In this document: in pieces, positions 11,413-22,837 of the stretch
Position numbering within the stretch: position 1 is the stretch's first letter
Layout of the letters: the number at the start of each line of letters is the position of its first letter
Source: Tricholoma matsutake
Lineage: Eukaryota > Basidiomycota > Agaricomycetes > Agaricales > Tricholomataceae
Assembly (NCBI GenBank): GCA_026075535.2
Contig: AP026541.1
Span: 3,782,001 to 3,846,000, forward strand
Length of the DNA stretch: 64,000 nt
Reading direction: 5' to 3'
Notes under the pieces: model-generated
The model's input: only the letters and a program-made list of their open reading frames with translations
Database searches by the model: none
Told to the model about the DNA's origin: nothing
Made by a program: the position numbers and the translations under genes

Positions 11413-11765
11413 GTAGAGAATTGATCCTAGAATAAACAAGGCTATACTCAGTCCTTGTACAAATGACTCAATTTGGTTATACTGTACCTAGAATAAACAA
11501 GGCTTTACTAGAGGTACAGTAAGTAATCATCATAATGTGACATCTAAGATCATACTCACCTCAGTCCTTGTACAAATGACTGAGGTGGTAGATTGTCTAT
11601 CTATCAGTATATATATGTTCTGCCAGACAAAGAGAAAGAATGGGAAAGGGAACCAAGGCATTTGTTCACATGCATCAAAGGGATGTGCTAATAATAGCAT
11701 CTGCATCAAAGTTGCCAACACTTCTGCATTTGGTGATGCATTATTCCACAGTGTGTTTCTCAACA
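11413..11765 (-). mobile_element. Ty1/copia 3' LTR
   Basis: Minus-strand LTR beginning TGTTGAGAAACACAC at 11765, directly after a purine-rich tract (GGTGAGGAGGAG, 11766-11777) that fits a polypurine primer for plus-strand synthesis. It contains two copies of CCTTGTTTATTCTAGG and two of CATTTGTACAAGGACTGAG. The distal end, placed at TCTCTACA near 11413, is approximate. It belongs to the pol fragment at 11824-12851. Confidence 0.7.
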
Positions 11766-11823
11766 CTCCTCCTCACCATGGTACTCCTTGCATGGAATCA
11801 TATTATTGTAGCCCCAGGGAATT

Positions 11824-12851
11824 TCATAGATAAGTGAATTGTTTGACATCTAGGGCTTTGGTGAACATGTCAGCAACATTTTCTTGGGTATTGACATATG
11901 TGAGGTGTAGATCATCGGACTGGATGCACTTGTGAAGGAAGTGATATTTAATGTTGACATGTTTGACATAGGAGTGGAGAAGTGGGTCTTCAGAGAGAGT
12001 CTTGGTAGCAGTATTGTCACAGGATATAATGGTGTGGGAGGTTTGTGTGTAGTTGATAGAATTAAGTAGGGTTCATAGCCAGATACATTCCTTAGCAGTC
12101 TCAAATGCTGCAATGTATTTGGCTTCACATGAGGAGGCTGCAACAACTTTCTGTTTGCATGCTGTCCAGGAAACTGTGCCAGAACTGAGGGTGCAGACAT
12201 AGCCACCAACACTATGGTGGGTATCCAGGCATTTGGCCCAGTTGGAGTCACTAAAAGTGTGGAGAGATATGGGAGCATCACCCCCAAGGTGTAACTTGAA
12301 ATCCCTTGTCCCTTTGAGGTATTGGACAAGCCTGACGGCTGCACTCTGGTGTTTGAAATTATAGGAATCAAGATATTGGGAAAGTTGTTGAACTGCATAT
12401 GAAATATCAGGCCAGGTGGAAATCACTAAGTATAGTAGGCAACCAACACGGGATCGATAGGGGAGTTTATTGAGGTGTAGTCATTCTTTGGGGGTGATGG
12501 ATTGAGGGTTGGCACATCGAAGTTTGCAGCCTGGTTCAAGAGGGGCTGAAACCGGATGAGCATCTTTCTGGCTGAACTGCTCAATGATCTTATTAATGAG
12601 GGCAGTTTGAGAGAGCGCAACTGTCCAAGTAGCCCTGTCCCAGGTCACAGCAATACCCATGATAAAATGTGTGGTGCCCAGTTCAGAGATGGTCCACACT
12701 TTTCTCATCTGGGTCTTGAATTGCTCATTTTCCTCCTTTGAGTTTGCAATTGAGAGGTAGTCATTGACATGGACAGCTGCAATAATGATCCCAGTGTCAG
12801 TTTTGTGGTAATAGATGCAAGCAAAATCTGAATAGCAAGTAGTAACTATGT
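11824..12851 (-). pseudogene. Ty1/copia reverse transcriptase / RNase H remnant
   Basis: C-terminal half of a copia polyprotein. In order: AAVHVNDYLSIANS (the YVDD region of RT, with Asn for the first Asp), TISELGTTHFIMGIAV, ALSQTALINKIIEQF and VSAPLEPG. Then RNase H: RVGCLLYLV, WPDISYAVQQLSQYL, AVRLVQYLKGTRDFKL, FSDSNWA, ASSCEAKYIAA, VKHVNIKYHFLHKCI, and a natural C-terminus at the TGA at 11824-11826. The frame changes several times. Everything upstream of RT palm (gag, protease, integrase) is missing; the remnant ends near 12851. Confidence 0.85.
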
Positions 12852-14808
12852 GGTGACCTGGGGCTAGGCCCTGTGTTTATATATATTATAATATAATGCT
12901 ATTGGCCTGACTGGTCCCTATATAGGGACCAGTCTTCTATTTACATAAGCAACTCTTTTATCACTACCACTACATGAAAATATATATGTTATTCATGTTC
13001 TTGTGGCCTGTGAACTTAAGGAGTTCCCCAAGACTCACTACACTTTTTTGAACACCAAAACTCATATAGAGTTTTGCTTGACATTGTCCATTGGCAATCA
13101 TCATCAACATGACCCTGAATTTCTCCTGCGAAGGGTGAAAATTCCCAATGCAATCAGCAACAGAAGCAAATCCATTGCTTGGAACTGACTCAAGCATCTT
13201 GCACTTGAATCAATGCCTTTTCACTGATTTTTGCCCACTACTATGACCAATTTTTTTCTTCTCTGCTAGTGAAGACAGATATTGACTCCAATGGCCATGA
13301 CTTTGACAGTCAGGTCAAAAACCAGGAATAGAGCCAAACATGCTCCTTTGCAGGTTGCACAGGATTTGAGCATACCCCAACCACTCGAGGCACATACAAG
13401 CACCTCGAGGAATTTGATGTCTCCAACAGGGCAAATTGTGACCCTCAATGCGAATACATCTGCCATGAGGACAATCACTTCCCCTGCGCTCGGACTTCAT
13501 ACAAGCCGAGTGATGGCTGAGGATGTTGGCAACAGTGACCTCGATTCAAGAAAATCTAACTTGTTGAGAAGCAGTTGATGAAGCGCTCGATCAATCCCAG
13601 GTCCTCATCCTGGGTCACAAAGACTCTCACCTCTGGATGAACTAACTCCAGAGCCTCTGCATAACCAGGTCAGCCCCAGTTATGGTATTGATCTTCCCCA
13701 ACAGAGTCTGAGGTTCACTATGCCCAGACTGTTATCTGCCCAATGACCAGAATTAGCTCCGTTGGCGTCTCTGATGCTGATGGACAAACATGAACAACTA
13801 CGTTGATGCAAGGAGAAAAATCCTTTCAGGAAGCCCAGAGAGGACAAGTCAGATGATGAGTCTGGAGCTGTGCAATTCGCCCAGATCACTACAGACATCC
13901 TTGCCCATGGCAGGGACGCAAGGGACTTTGAACCTATTAAGTTGGAAAATCAACTTAAAGATCTGGCATTGGCTTACATCAGACAATGTTTCTGTAGACC
14001 TGCATCCAGACCTACTACCCCTTGTCCCACCGAACACATGGAATGAGAACACTCCCCCTTCCAAGTATGTGGCAATCAATGTCCAAGTGCCTCTGTTATT
14101 CCAGATGAAGTACCTTCCAAAAAGAAGGTACACTATATCAATAGCAATAGGATTGTTCTACAAAGGATATGCAATGGCAATATCCAGGACAGTCACCCCA
14201 TGTTGATTGCCAACCAGGGGATTTGTTTTGACAAGGATGGTAACCCTCAGGATAACAATGACAAAAACTCTCGCAGAGAGAAGTGAGAGACCACACCACC
14301 AGGAGGACCCAGACAGTCTGTGCAGAGTCATGCAGGCAGAAGCATTCTGCCCAATGGTAAGGGATCAGGGGATGATGAGGATGGAAGTGGCACCGACTTG
14401 TCGTATACTACATCGAGTAATGAGAGTGCAAGCTCTTCCCAAGATGAGGAGTCTCACCACAGGTGAGGTAGTGGTTCACATCATTCATCTAGATGATACT
14501 CATCTGGATATTCCTGTACCCAATGAGGGTTGGGTACACCATACTAGTCCACATCTTTTTGCCCCAATTCCTATTGAGGAAAAGGGTCACTTCACCCCTA
14601 AAAATACTTGAGGGACATTCATACAAAAATCCACAGACAGATCAACAGCAAAATCTCTGTGTTGCCTGAAGTTCCTACCACTAGTGGTAAGAATGGTCTG
14701 CATGTCCCAAATCTGCCTAAATATGGCGGATTACCAGACACCGAAAGCTTCAAATGATGGCTGAACACCCTCCTTTGTTGGCTCAAAGTAAATAGACTGT
14801 ATGTCTGG
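12852..14808 (+). other. Decayed retroelement flank, no intact gene
   Basis: No intact gene. 13280-14600 contains broken plus-strand frames that may be the N-terminal gag region of the gypsy remnant that follows, but no motif proves it. A 20-bp palindrome TGGTCCCTATATAGGGACCA lies near 12912-12931. A short minus-strand ORF at 12970-13197 is not recognised. Confidence 0.35.
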
Positions 14809-16318
14809 ACTTGGACTCAGACCAAATTGAGTATACAGTGATGTTCCTTGAGAACACTACCCTGACTTGGTTTGAGGACAGTGTTGATGGTGCGTACCAT
14901 CAATGCTCTGCATGGACTTTCAAAGAGGTCATAACCAGTCTATATGACTGGTTTGTGCATGAGAATGCAACCCATGATGCAACTGACAAGTTTTGGCACA
15001 TTGATTATAACACTGAAGAAGGCATTATGGGGTACTACCACAAACTAGAGCATTACGCTACCAGAATGATCCAAGCACCCAACCCTTTCACATTCAAGAC
15101 CCAGTTGGTGACTGGATTGCCCAACAATATCATATCCTTTGTATTAGACAAAGGATGCTCCACTGAGGCTAGCTCAGTTGGAGATATTTTACACTATGCC
15201 TGTCAGGTAGAGGAAATTGGTAAGATGAGGAAATGATTCAATGAGAAGAAATGTATCATGGATTCCACCAAGTTGAAGACATTCTCTTTGACTAAAACTT
15301 CCAAAACTAAAGATCTGTTGCCTGAAAGATCTACTGAACAATCAAAAGATTGTCCCTATAAACACAATAAGAAGTATCGTGATAACTCTAGGCCATCCGG
15401 TTCAAAGTATCCAGACAGAGAGCATCAAAACCATGGTGATCAAGATCGCTGTTACAATGATCATCATGATTCACAACTTCATTCATCTGGAAACAAACCT
15501 TCCAGACATAATGGGAACAAACCAGACAAGAAGTCTGGTGAAGGCAAGGCACCTACTTGCTACAGCTGTGGAGGCCCTCATTACTCCATGGATCCTAAGT
15601 GCCCAAAGTATGGGCAACCAAGACCGATGGCAAAAATGTATGCTGCTAGAGAAGGATCAGTCTCCTCAACTGTTCAACATGCTACTCATGGTAGTAGCAA
15701 AGAAGGTGACCAGCACAGTCCAAGCCCTACAAAGGGCATGGACTCTCGATCAGCAATGAAGGAAAGATTTGTCGCTGCACACAGCGACTCAGAGAGCAAT
15801 TCTCCCTCTGAATATGGTTCTGCCTTATCTGAGGAGATCACAGTACAGCTCTGAAGGAGAACTGTAAAAATACTGGGAATAACCCCAGTGATGATTCAAG
15901 AACTGAACACTTTAATGCAATCAGAGAAATTCTTTTGGAGGATGACTCTGATAGCTGCCCATCAGCCCTGTCAGTTTCTGACTCTGAGGAAGACTCTGAG
16001 AATGAGATGGAGGATAACCCTCCATCATTTTTGGAAAGACTTGGCATCATGACGGACAACCTTTTCAAGAACAAGCTGTGCTTTAAAGGCACAACTACTT
16101 TGAGGAAGTCCTCAAAGAAAATTAAGCCTCCTCCTTGGACTGAGAAGGATAACAAATGCTTTGTTGTGAGGATGATGCTTCACAACCTTGAAACCTACAT
16201 ACTGCTCAATTCTGGCTGTACAGCAGATTCCATTTTGCCAGAATTCACTATGTCAGCAAAGTTAAAGGCTCATGAACTGGAAGAACCAGTGCCTTTACAA
16301 TTAGGCACTGTGGGCAGC
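14809..16318 (+). pseudogene. Ty3/gypsy gag and protease remnant
   Basis: Gag frame 14811-15236 has TLTWFEDSVDG, YDWFVHENATHDAT, TEEGIMGYYHKLEHYA and LVTGLPNNI. An in-frame TGA at 15234-15236 follows KMRK, and the frame continues with FNEKKC, a charged linker, and a zinc knuckle, CYSCGGPHYSMDPKC (about 15560-15600). A shift near 15850 leads to an acidic stretch and an aspartic protease, YILLNSGCTADSI, where the catalytic Asp of DSG is Asn. The frame stops matching after LQLGTVGS at 16318, exactly where the 0.9-kb inverted repeat begins. Reverse transcriptase and integrase are absent. Confidence 0.78.
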
Positions 16319-17245
16319 TGTTCGTCGCTTTCTTCATTTCCTAAGCCTAATAATAATGTAGATTGAGGGTAGATAAAGGAAATAGTTGGGGAAGGTCCTG
16401 GCTCATCAGGGCATGGGCCTCCCACCAACATAAGTGAACTTCACTCACTATGAAGCACACACTGTTCCTATCATCCAAAGGCTCTACTATGCATTTATAG
16501 TAGCCTATTAGCCTTCATTTATGACCTACATATTGTCCATATGGTCAATACCTTGTCCTAAAATACAGTATCTTCAACTACTCACCTATTCTCCTTATTA
16601 CTGCATGCCAACTCCTGAGGACCACTTGTGGTTGTATATACACATATACCAAGGTATGTTGAGTATAAATACCACTTTAGAGTGGTCTATGACTCTGTAA
16701 AAGAGAGGTGAGGAGTCAATACATTCAAGTAGGTTACAGTCACTCACCCATGGCCTACAGAACTTCTATGTCTCAATATAGTGCAGAGATAATAGTATAA
16801 TCTTGTAGTAGTACATGTTCCCTTGAGTTAGAGACTGCCCAGATAGTAGGAGAGGCTGTAGAAAGTACTCAAGAGCATGTTGAACCAAGGGTTCCAAAAA
16901 AGGCAATAACTCAAAAATATCTCAATAGCAACACAATGTGCCATTGATCGAATAGCCGGGGCAAGAAGAGGCCAGTGTATTCCATAGAGTGCAAAAGAGA
17001 CAATGGAAATCTATGGAGAGATGAGTGAGATATGTGCAAAATAAGAGATCTCAGAGGTGAGCCTTGAGATGCATACAATCATAGATGTCATGCAAGTGAT
17101 CAGCAAACCCTGATCCTCTCCTCACGGTCTGCACAGCTCTGCATAGCCACCTGCAGACAGCCATAGTGCCACAGTTACCGCAGCATGGGTCTATGTGGTG
17201 TGCAGAGCTGCATAGATGTGTAGTGTCTCTGTGCAGAGCTGCACA
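16319..17245 (+). repeat. Long inverted repeat, left copy
   Basis: About 0.9 kb that recurs inverted at 26195-27112, with shared landmarks in the same order: CTTTCTTC...CCCAATAATAATG, GCATGGGCCTCCC, TGCATTTATAGTAGCC, GAGTATAAATACCAC (TATA-like, near 16665), GGTGAGGAGTCAATACATTC and TTCCAAAAAAGGCAATAA. The inner end (17115-17245) is full of CTGCACAGAGCTGCACAG motifs. The unit is either a giant terminal inverted repeat of the Plavaka-type element or one of two gypsy LTRs in opposite orientation. Confidence 0.8.
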
Positions 17246-17577
17246 GAGACACCTCACATCTATACAGTACTGTCTAGTAATGCACAGCTTAGGGCATATC
17301 TATGTAGGTCTGCCCTGAGTTACTTACTGTAGATATGCCATTACAGTATTTAGTCCCAGAATATTTCACGGAACTTCTCAGATTTTGCAGGATGAAATAA
17401 GGAAGACATATTTATTACGATGGATAAATAACTTCTAGCCTTCTAACAAAACCTTAACCCATCTGTTAATCCAGCACGACATCAAAATTCATGACCGTCG
17501 TCGAAAGGTGTGGCCGATTGTACATCAACCTACAATTATAAAAAATTGAGCACCTACGAAACATCCAACGAAGCAGT

Positions 17578-20430
17578 TTACCTTCCATCATCCCCAATCT
17601 GCCTCAGCATCTTCCTAAGCTGTACTCCATGATAGGGATCAGCATCCGTTTTGTTGATCAAAGCCATCATCACCAAGTGGACAGGCAGATAGGCTGCCCC
17701 GCTGAAGTTGAGCTTCTGGTGAAACCCATTCTTGTACTCATCAATGCAGTTATTGACCTAAAGGAATGCATGAGTGGTTGGAAAATAAAATAATCAATTT
17801 GCGATTTACGCAGGTGCAGGCCATCGCTAAGCATTCCTTTGGGAGGCTTTTGAATTTCTCAGGATAGAGGGCAGCGAGGCTATTGTTACCCCGGTAGTAA
17901 CAATCCTTGCATAGGTTCATGATGCAAACGTGGCTCAAGTTACGAGTTTTGCCCTACACCCCGAAATCAGCAGAAATTCACCTAGAATAAATTAGAAATT
18001 ACATTTTCATCCTTACCACCTTGCAAGAAAAAACCTCCCTTGAGAAGGGCATTGGCACCTTCACAAATCATTTGTTCATGTTCCAATTGATTCTGGCCAT
18101 GGTCTCTGATAGTTGGCTGTACATGCTCAGCATAGTACATGGGAACAAGGTTGCTCCCTGCTTTTTTCATTTGTCCATGGTACATTGCACCATCCTCGAA
18201 GATCTGCATCGTATATCACTGAGGGGCTGTACATAGAATGATAGCACTTACCATTACTGACATTGCATATTTGTTGTATAATTCTGGAAAGTTACAGGAA
18301 TGTGAGAGAGATGCCACCATGAAATGGTATGAACATTATATTTACTTTCTTCAAGAGGTGCCACTGCAGCACTGGCTTCATATGCCATGATAACCTCCAG
18401 AAGGCAGTCGTGAGCATCTTGCAAAGTTTTCGAGTTGTGTTCTGAAAACAGATCTGTACTGTGAATGTGTAGACGGTACAGGTTTTTAGCATCTTCGAGT
18501 ACATCTACCTATGCACCCGAGTAATATCCCATCTGTGTAGGCTTCGGTCCTTGAACCTTCTCAGTCTTTGAGTGATGTGTTGCCTGAGACTTAACTGGAG
18601 TTCCATCATTTTTGGTGTTGTCATCCTCATTGTTGTCTTCATCATCAACAGGCTCCTTGGCCTCCACGTCCACAGTTGTGCACCTAGAATCTCGACCGCG
18701 ACTCCTATCCTGACTATGATGGAGGAAGCGAGGGTCTGGAGCATGGGTCTTGCTGTTTTTGTGCTGATAAGCTTCAAGGATGGCGTAATCTGTTGGAAAC
18801 AATGCCCAATTCACATGGTTGTGATGGGGTTTGTATTCTGCAGGTTCAATCAGATGATATCAACAAGTGGAGCAAGATCTGACCTTGATTATAATTATCT
18901 TCAGGTTGCTGAAGAGCAGCTAGAGCATATCGATCATCTTCATTGGGTGATTGTTCATCAATTTCAGGTGCATGTTCCACAGGAACAATTTAAGCATCAC
19001 AGGGAGGTAGAGATTAAGCAAAATTGGTTGTCTTACCAGTGTCATACATCTGATTGTCATTGAAGCCAACATCCTGAACCCCACCAGTGTAGGGGTCGAT
19101 TTGCATTTCACATTGTTCTTCAGCATCAGAACCAGAAAAAGGATTGACATCACCCTCTTCATCTTCATTCATAGCACCCTGTCTCTCATCCTCTTCAGCC
19201 TGCTCAGGATTATACTCCCTGTCCCCTCTTCCCTCCTCATTGCCACCCTCATCCTCATTGCCACCCTCATCCTCATTGCCACCCTCATCCTCATTGCCAC
19301 CCTCATCCTCATCACCACCCCCATCCTTGTCACCTTCATCCTTGTCCCCAGCCCTATCCTCATCGCCACCTTCATCCTCATTGCCACCCTCATCCTCATC
19401 ACCACCCTCATCCTCGTCACCACCTTCATCCTCAGCCCCACCCTCATCCCCATCCTCCTCACTGTCTTCTTGCTGTTGGTAGCAACGTGGGGCTTGGGAC
19501 TTCACCCACTGTGAACCCAGCCTTGCTTTGTTGTAATTCACTTCACCTGACGTGTGCAGTGCCACAGTTTTTTGGAAGTCACCACTAGAGCTGAGAAGTG
19601 GCTGTGGAGCTGGTTTGAATCCAAATGCCGATCTCCGAAACATGCAGTTGACGCATAGGTTTGGGCAGCCCAGTACCAAGAGGGGGATCAGGTTTGCGTG
19701 CATTGATGGACTTGACTACTTGTGCCTTGTGGAATGTGTTAGATATTGCCACTGGACAAGATCAGCTCATCAATGTACTCACCCCCTTGCTACCTCATTT
19801 TTTCTTCTCTGGAGGTGCCATCATATTGACTGGTGCATCCTTTGGTATACCTGTAGTTGGTTGCTTCACTCATTGGGGCCGAGTTGGCCTCTTGATCCGT
19901 TTTGAGATGGCTTCAAGCTGTGCTAGAGCACCTCCTTTCCCATGATTCGTTCGTATTGGCCTTCCATTTGAGGGTGGCTCTGATACTTATCAGGTGATAA
20001 AGATGTCAGTAATGAGATCTGAGATATGCCAAAAGTAGAAAATCATTTACCCTGAACGACATTTTGTATGTTGGGTGCAGAACCTCTCTTTGAACCTGGT
20101 TCTGATGCAATATATGAAATGAAGTTAGTACTGACTTAATCCACAAATAGCAACATACATGACTTTGGCACACCTGCCTTCTTTGACTTCAAACCTGATT
20201 CTGATAGAACACTTGATATCAGTACTGGGGTGAATAAAAATGTACAGGATGTTGGCACACCTGCTTTCTTTGAACTTGGTTCTGATAGCATATTAAATAT
20301 TATTACTTGGATTTATATCAAATAGCAACATACGTGACATTGGTGCATCTGCATCAAGTCCTGTTTGACTTGACTTCCTAGCTTTTGATGGTGGAGGCAA
20401 GTCGGGTGCAGCTCACTTCTGGCCTGCCAT
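17578..20430 (-). pseudogene. DUF6532-like accessory protein, broken
   Basis: Multi-exon minus gene starting MAGQK (20428-20430), followed at once by TGA where Arg fits, then AAPDLPPPSKARKSS. Several mini-exons of one repeated unit (EPSSKKAGVP, ESGLKSKKAGVP, EPGSKRGSAP) precede TNHGKGGALAQLEAI, a motif of many basidiomycete hypothetical proteins. A long acidic repeat (19230-19470, GGNEDE units) follows, then SEHNSKTLQDAHDCLLEV, EDGAMYHGQMKKAGSNLV, GGFFLQGGKDEN, NNSLAALYPEKFKSLP and CIDEYKNGFHQKLNFSGAAY, ending at TAA 17578-17580. The C-terminal pattern (LAxACTCV, CIDEYxxG, FSGAAY) resembles proteins labelled DUF6532; that assignment is from memory. Function unknown. It is divergent to the Plavaka-type transposase. 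Confidence 0.6.
19230..19470 (-). repeat. In-frame 18-bp acidic minisatellite
   Basis: Runs of an 18-nt unit (plus strand CCACCCTCATCCTCATTG and variants) encode GGNEDE-type hexapeptides on the minus strand inside the DUF6532-like gene. ORFs on the plus strand here are antisense shadows of this low-complexity array. Confidence 0.8.
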
Positions 20431-20799
20431 GATTCACCAATCTGCAAAATAGGCAGATAGTGGTAGAAGCAAACAGAATTGATGTGGCAAAATATCCAAA
20501 AATATCATGATATACTATGCTAGCAGCTAAATCACATGACCAAAATTCAAATGCCAAGAACACAGATTGAAGTAGTATGCAGAGGGTAATGAATAAGTAT
20601 GTCTGGATAGATATCAAAGTATGAATCTGTAGAAAGGGCCGATAGGCAAATGAAGGTTTCACAAGTATTAGAGTAAAAACACAGAAGTTAATCAAGTGTC
20701 ACACTCATGCATCCTTCAGGAACAACAATGGTATGCTGGTCTGTGGAATAATTTCAATAAAGTTGAATGAGAGGCCCTTAATATAGAAATAACACATAC

Positions 20800-21194
20800 C
20801 TCGATACTGAACTACCTGCGGTAGTATTTTCCGAAATTGAGGCTTCATCACCTCCCCAAACCTGCATCGCTTAATAACCCACCTCATCTTTCCAACACGT
20901 ACATCAGTTTGAGCTAGTTTATCCTCAGCTTTTTGAACTTGGTGAATTGCATCTTGAACCTGCGCAAGTGCATGTTTCAGTGTGATGGCATGGGTGATGC
21001 TCGGCCTTGATGGCATGGAAAAGCTGCTGAGCATCAGCTGCCATCCGTACCACAACAGGAATCTGGCTTTCCCGGAAGGGATAATTGTTAGATGTAGTAA
21101 TAGTTGCATAAAAGTGACAGCATACCCTAACTTGAGATTCCAGCGATTCATCCAAGATGGAGCCACCAGATCGCAAGATGACACTGTTGTACAT
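20800..21194 (-). pseudogene. Small coiled-coil ORF of unknown function
   Basis: Begins MYNSVILRSGGSILDESLES, then after a probable intron IPVVVRMAADAQQLFHAIK, then in a shifted frame HALAQVQDAIHQVQKAEDK, DVRVGKMRWVIKRC and MKPQFRKILPQVVQYR. The heptad-like middle suggests a coiled coil. I do not recognise the family. It lies between the DUF6532-like gene and the transposase, so it could be a third gene of element 1 or an upstream part of the minus-strand gene. Confidence 0.4.
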
Positions 21195-21479
21195 TATACT
21201 AATACAGTCTGGATTGATGATTGATATCCGATGTTGAACGTCGCAACATCGTTCAAGTTACAGAGACCCAATTTTCCCCACAGTCAGGATTACTACATCC
21301 GACACTGCCACAGGAGGCTGCAACAGCGCCACGTCACCCACAAATCCCAGTGTCTAAATCTCTTAGGAACTGGGGCCCTCAGACAAAATAAATAAGTGCT
21401 TTGAATGTATGTTTTATCTTTTTCAATTAAGAAGTTTCTGTTCTTTTCACAGGTTACAATGTTCTATGTAGAACGATGA

Positions 21480-22625
21480 CACACAATGCCCATCCAGCTC
21501 CCTCTTCATCCAAATGGGATGTGAGGGGCTCATTTAGGTTAAGGTTAGCACCTGCTATGCCTGTACTCCTGCAATGAAACTACTAACTGTCTACATACCC
21601 TAGAAACAATTAATACCAAAGAGATGACCCCAGCGCCTGCCACTGTTGTTGTGAGCTACTGCTCACAGCAGGTGCTAACATCATCGTCGAAGGCAAATGA
21701 CAATGGGTTCATAGCAGGTGCAGCTGGCGCATAGGGTGGACGATGACGATGGATGTAGACGGCGGGCACTGCACATCCAGCCCCTCCTTCCCATTCAAAT
21801 GGGATGCAAGGGGCTCATTTAGGTTAAGGTTATCACCCGCTACCCCCATACTCCTGCAACATCACCACTAACTGCTGCATACCCTAGAAACAGGTAACGA
21901 CCCATCAAAGGCAAATGGAGGACGATGCCAGCAACGACATTGGGTGGATAGCAGGTCACCAGGTGCAGTTGGTGCAAGGGGAACAGGATGGCAAGACAGG
22001 GACAATGATGAAGCTGTAGAATGATGATGGGTGCCATGGATCCAGCCCAAACAGGATGCGAGCCTCAGGTTTATTTAGGCCAAGGTTTGCACCCGCTACC
22101 CCCATACTCCTGCAACGTCACCACTAACTGCCTTCATAGAAACAGGTAACGACCCAGCATCCACCACCATTGCTGCAAGCTACTGGCTGCAGGGTGGATG
22201 GCAGGTGCTAATGTTGTCATCAAAGGAAACTGGAAGACGATGCTGGCAATGACAATGGGTGGATAGCTGGTGCAGTTGGTGCATAGGGAACAGGATGGCA
22301 AGACAGGGACAATGACAAAGCTGTAGAATGATGATGGGCACTGCAGATCCAGCCCAAACAGGATGTGAGCCTCAGGCTTATTTAGGCCAAGCTTCGCACC
22401 CACTACCCCCATACTCCCACAATGTCACCACTAACTGCCTTCATAGAAACAGGTAATGACCCAGCATCCACCACCATTGCTGTGAGCTACTGGTTGCAGG
22501 GTGGATGGCGGGTGCTAATGTTGTCATCAAAGGAAACTGGAAGATGATGCTGGCAATGACAATGGGTGGATAGCTGATGCAGCTGGTGCATAGGGAACGG
22601 GATGGAAAGACGGGGATGATGACAA
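21480..22625. repeat. Tandem array, four units of about 265-315 bp
   Basis: Units begin near 21487, 21769, 22033 and 22349. Shared landmarks are CATCCAGC or ATCCAGCC, AGGCTCATTTAGGTTAAGG variants, CCCCATACTCCTGCAA, CACCACTAACTGC, AGAAACAGGTAA and a purine-rich tail (GGATGGCAAGACAGGGACAA). The last two units are the most alike. No coding function seen. It occupies the gap between the divergent genes of element 1. Confidence 0.85.
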
Positions 22626-22837
22626 CAGGATGAGGGACTTTCTTTTTCTTTCTTTTTCAATTAGTTTACCTCTGGTGGGAGGGCTCATTTTTAGTAGTAA
22701 TACTGCCTCCCTGCATTAGTGAGGAGGGTTTAATTTAATTAACTTCATAGTACTCATGTCATAGGACACTTAAATATTTGAACCCATTTTGGGAGTCATT
22801 ACACTGACAATATGTTTACACTTCCCACACTTTTTTG

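Noticed and set aside
19101..19514. Plus-strand ORFs of 97-137 codons rich in Leu/Ser/Pro
   Set aside because: Antisense shadows of the 18-bp acidic repeat in the minus-strand DUF6532-like gene.
21840..22412. Minus ORFs of 60-92 codons in the tandem array
   Set aside because: They recur with the repeat unit and are not conserved in frame between units.
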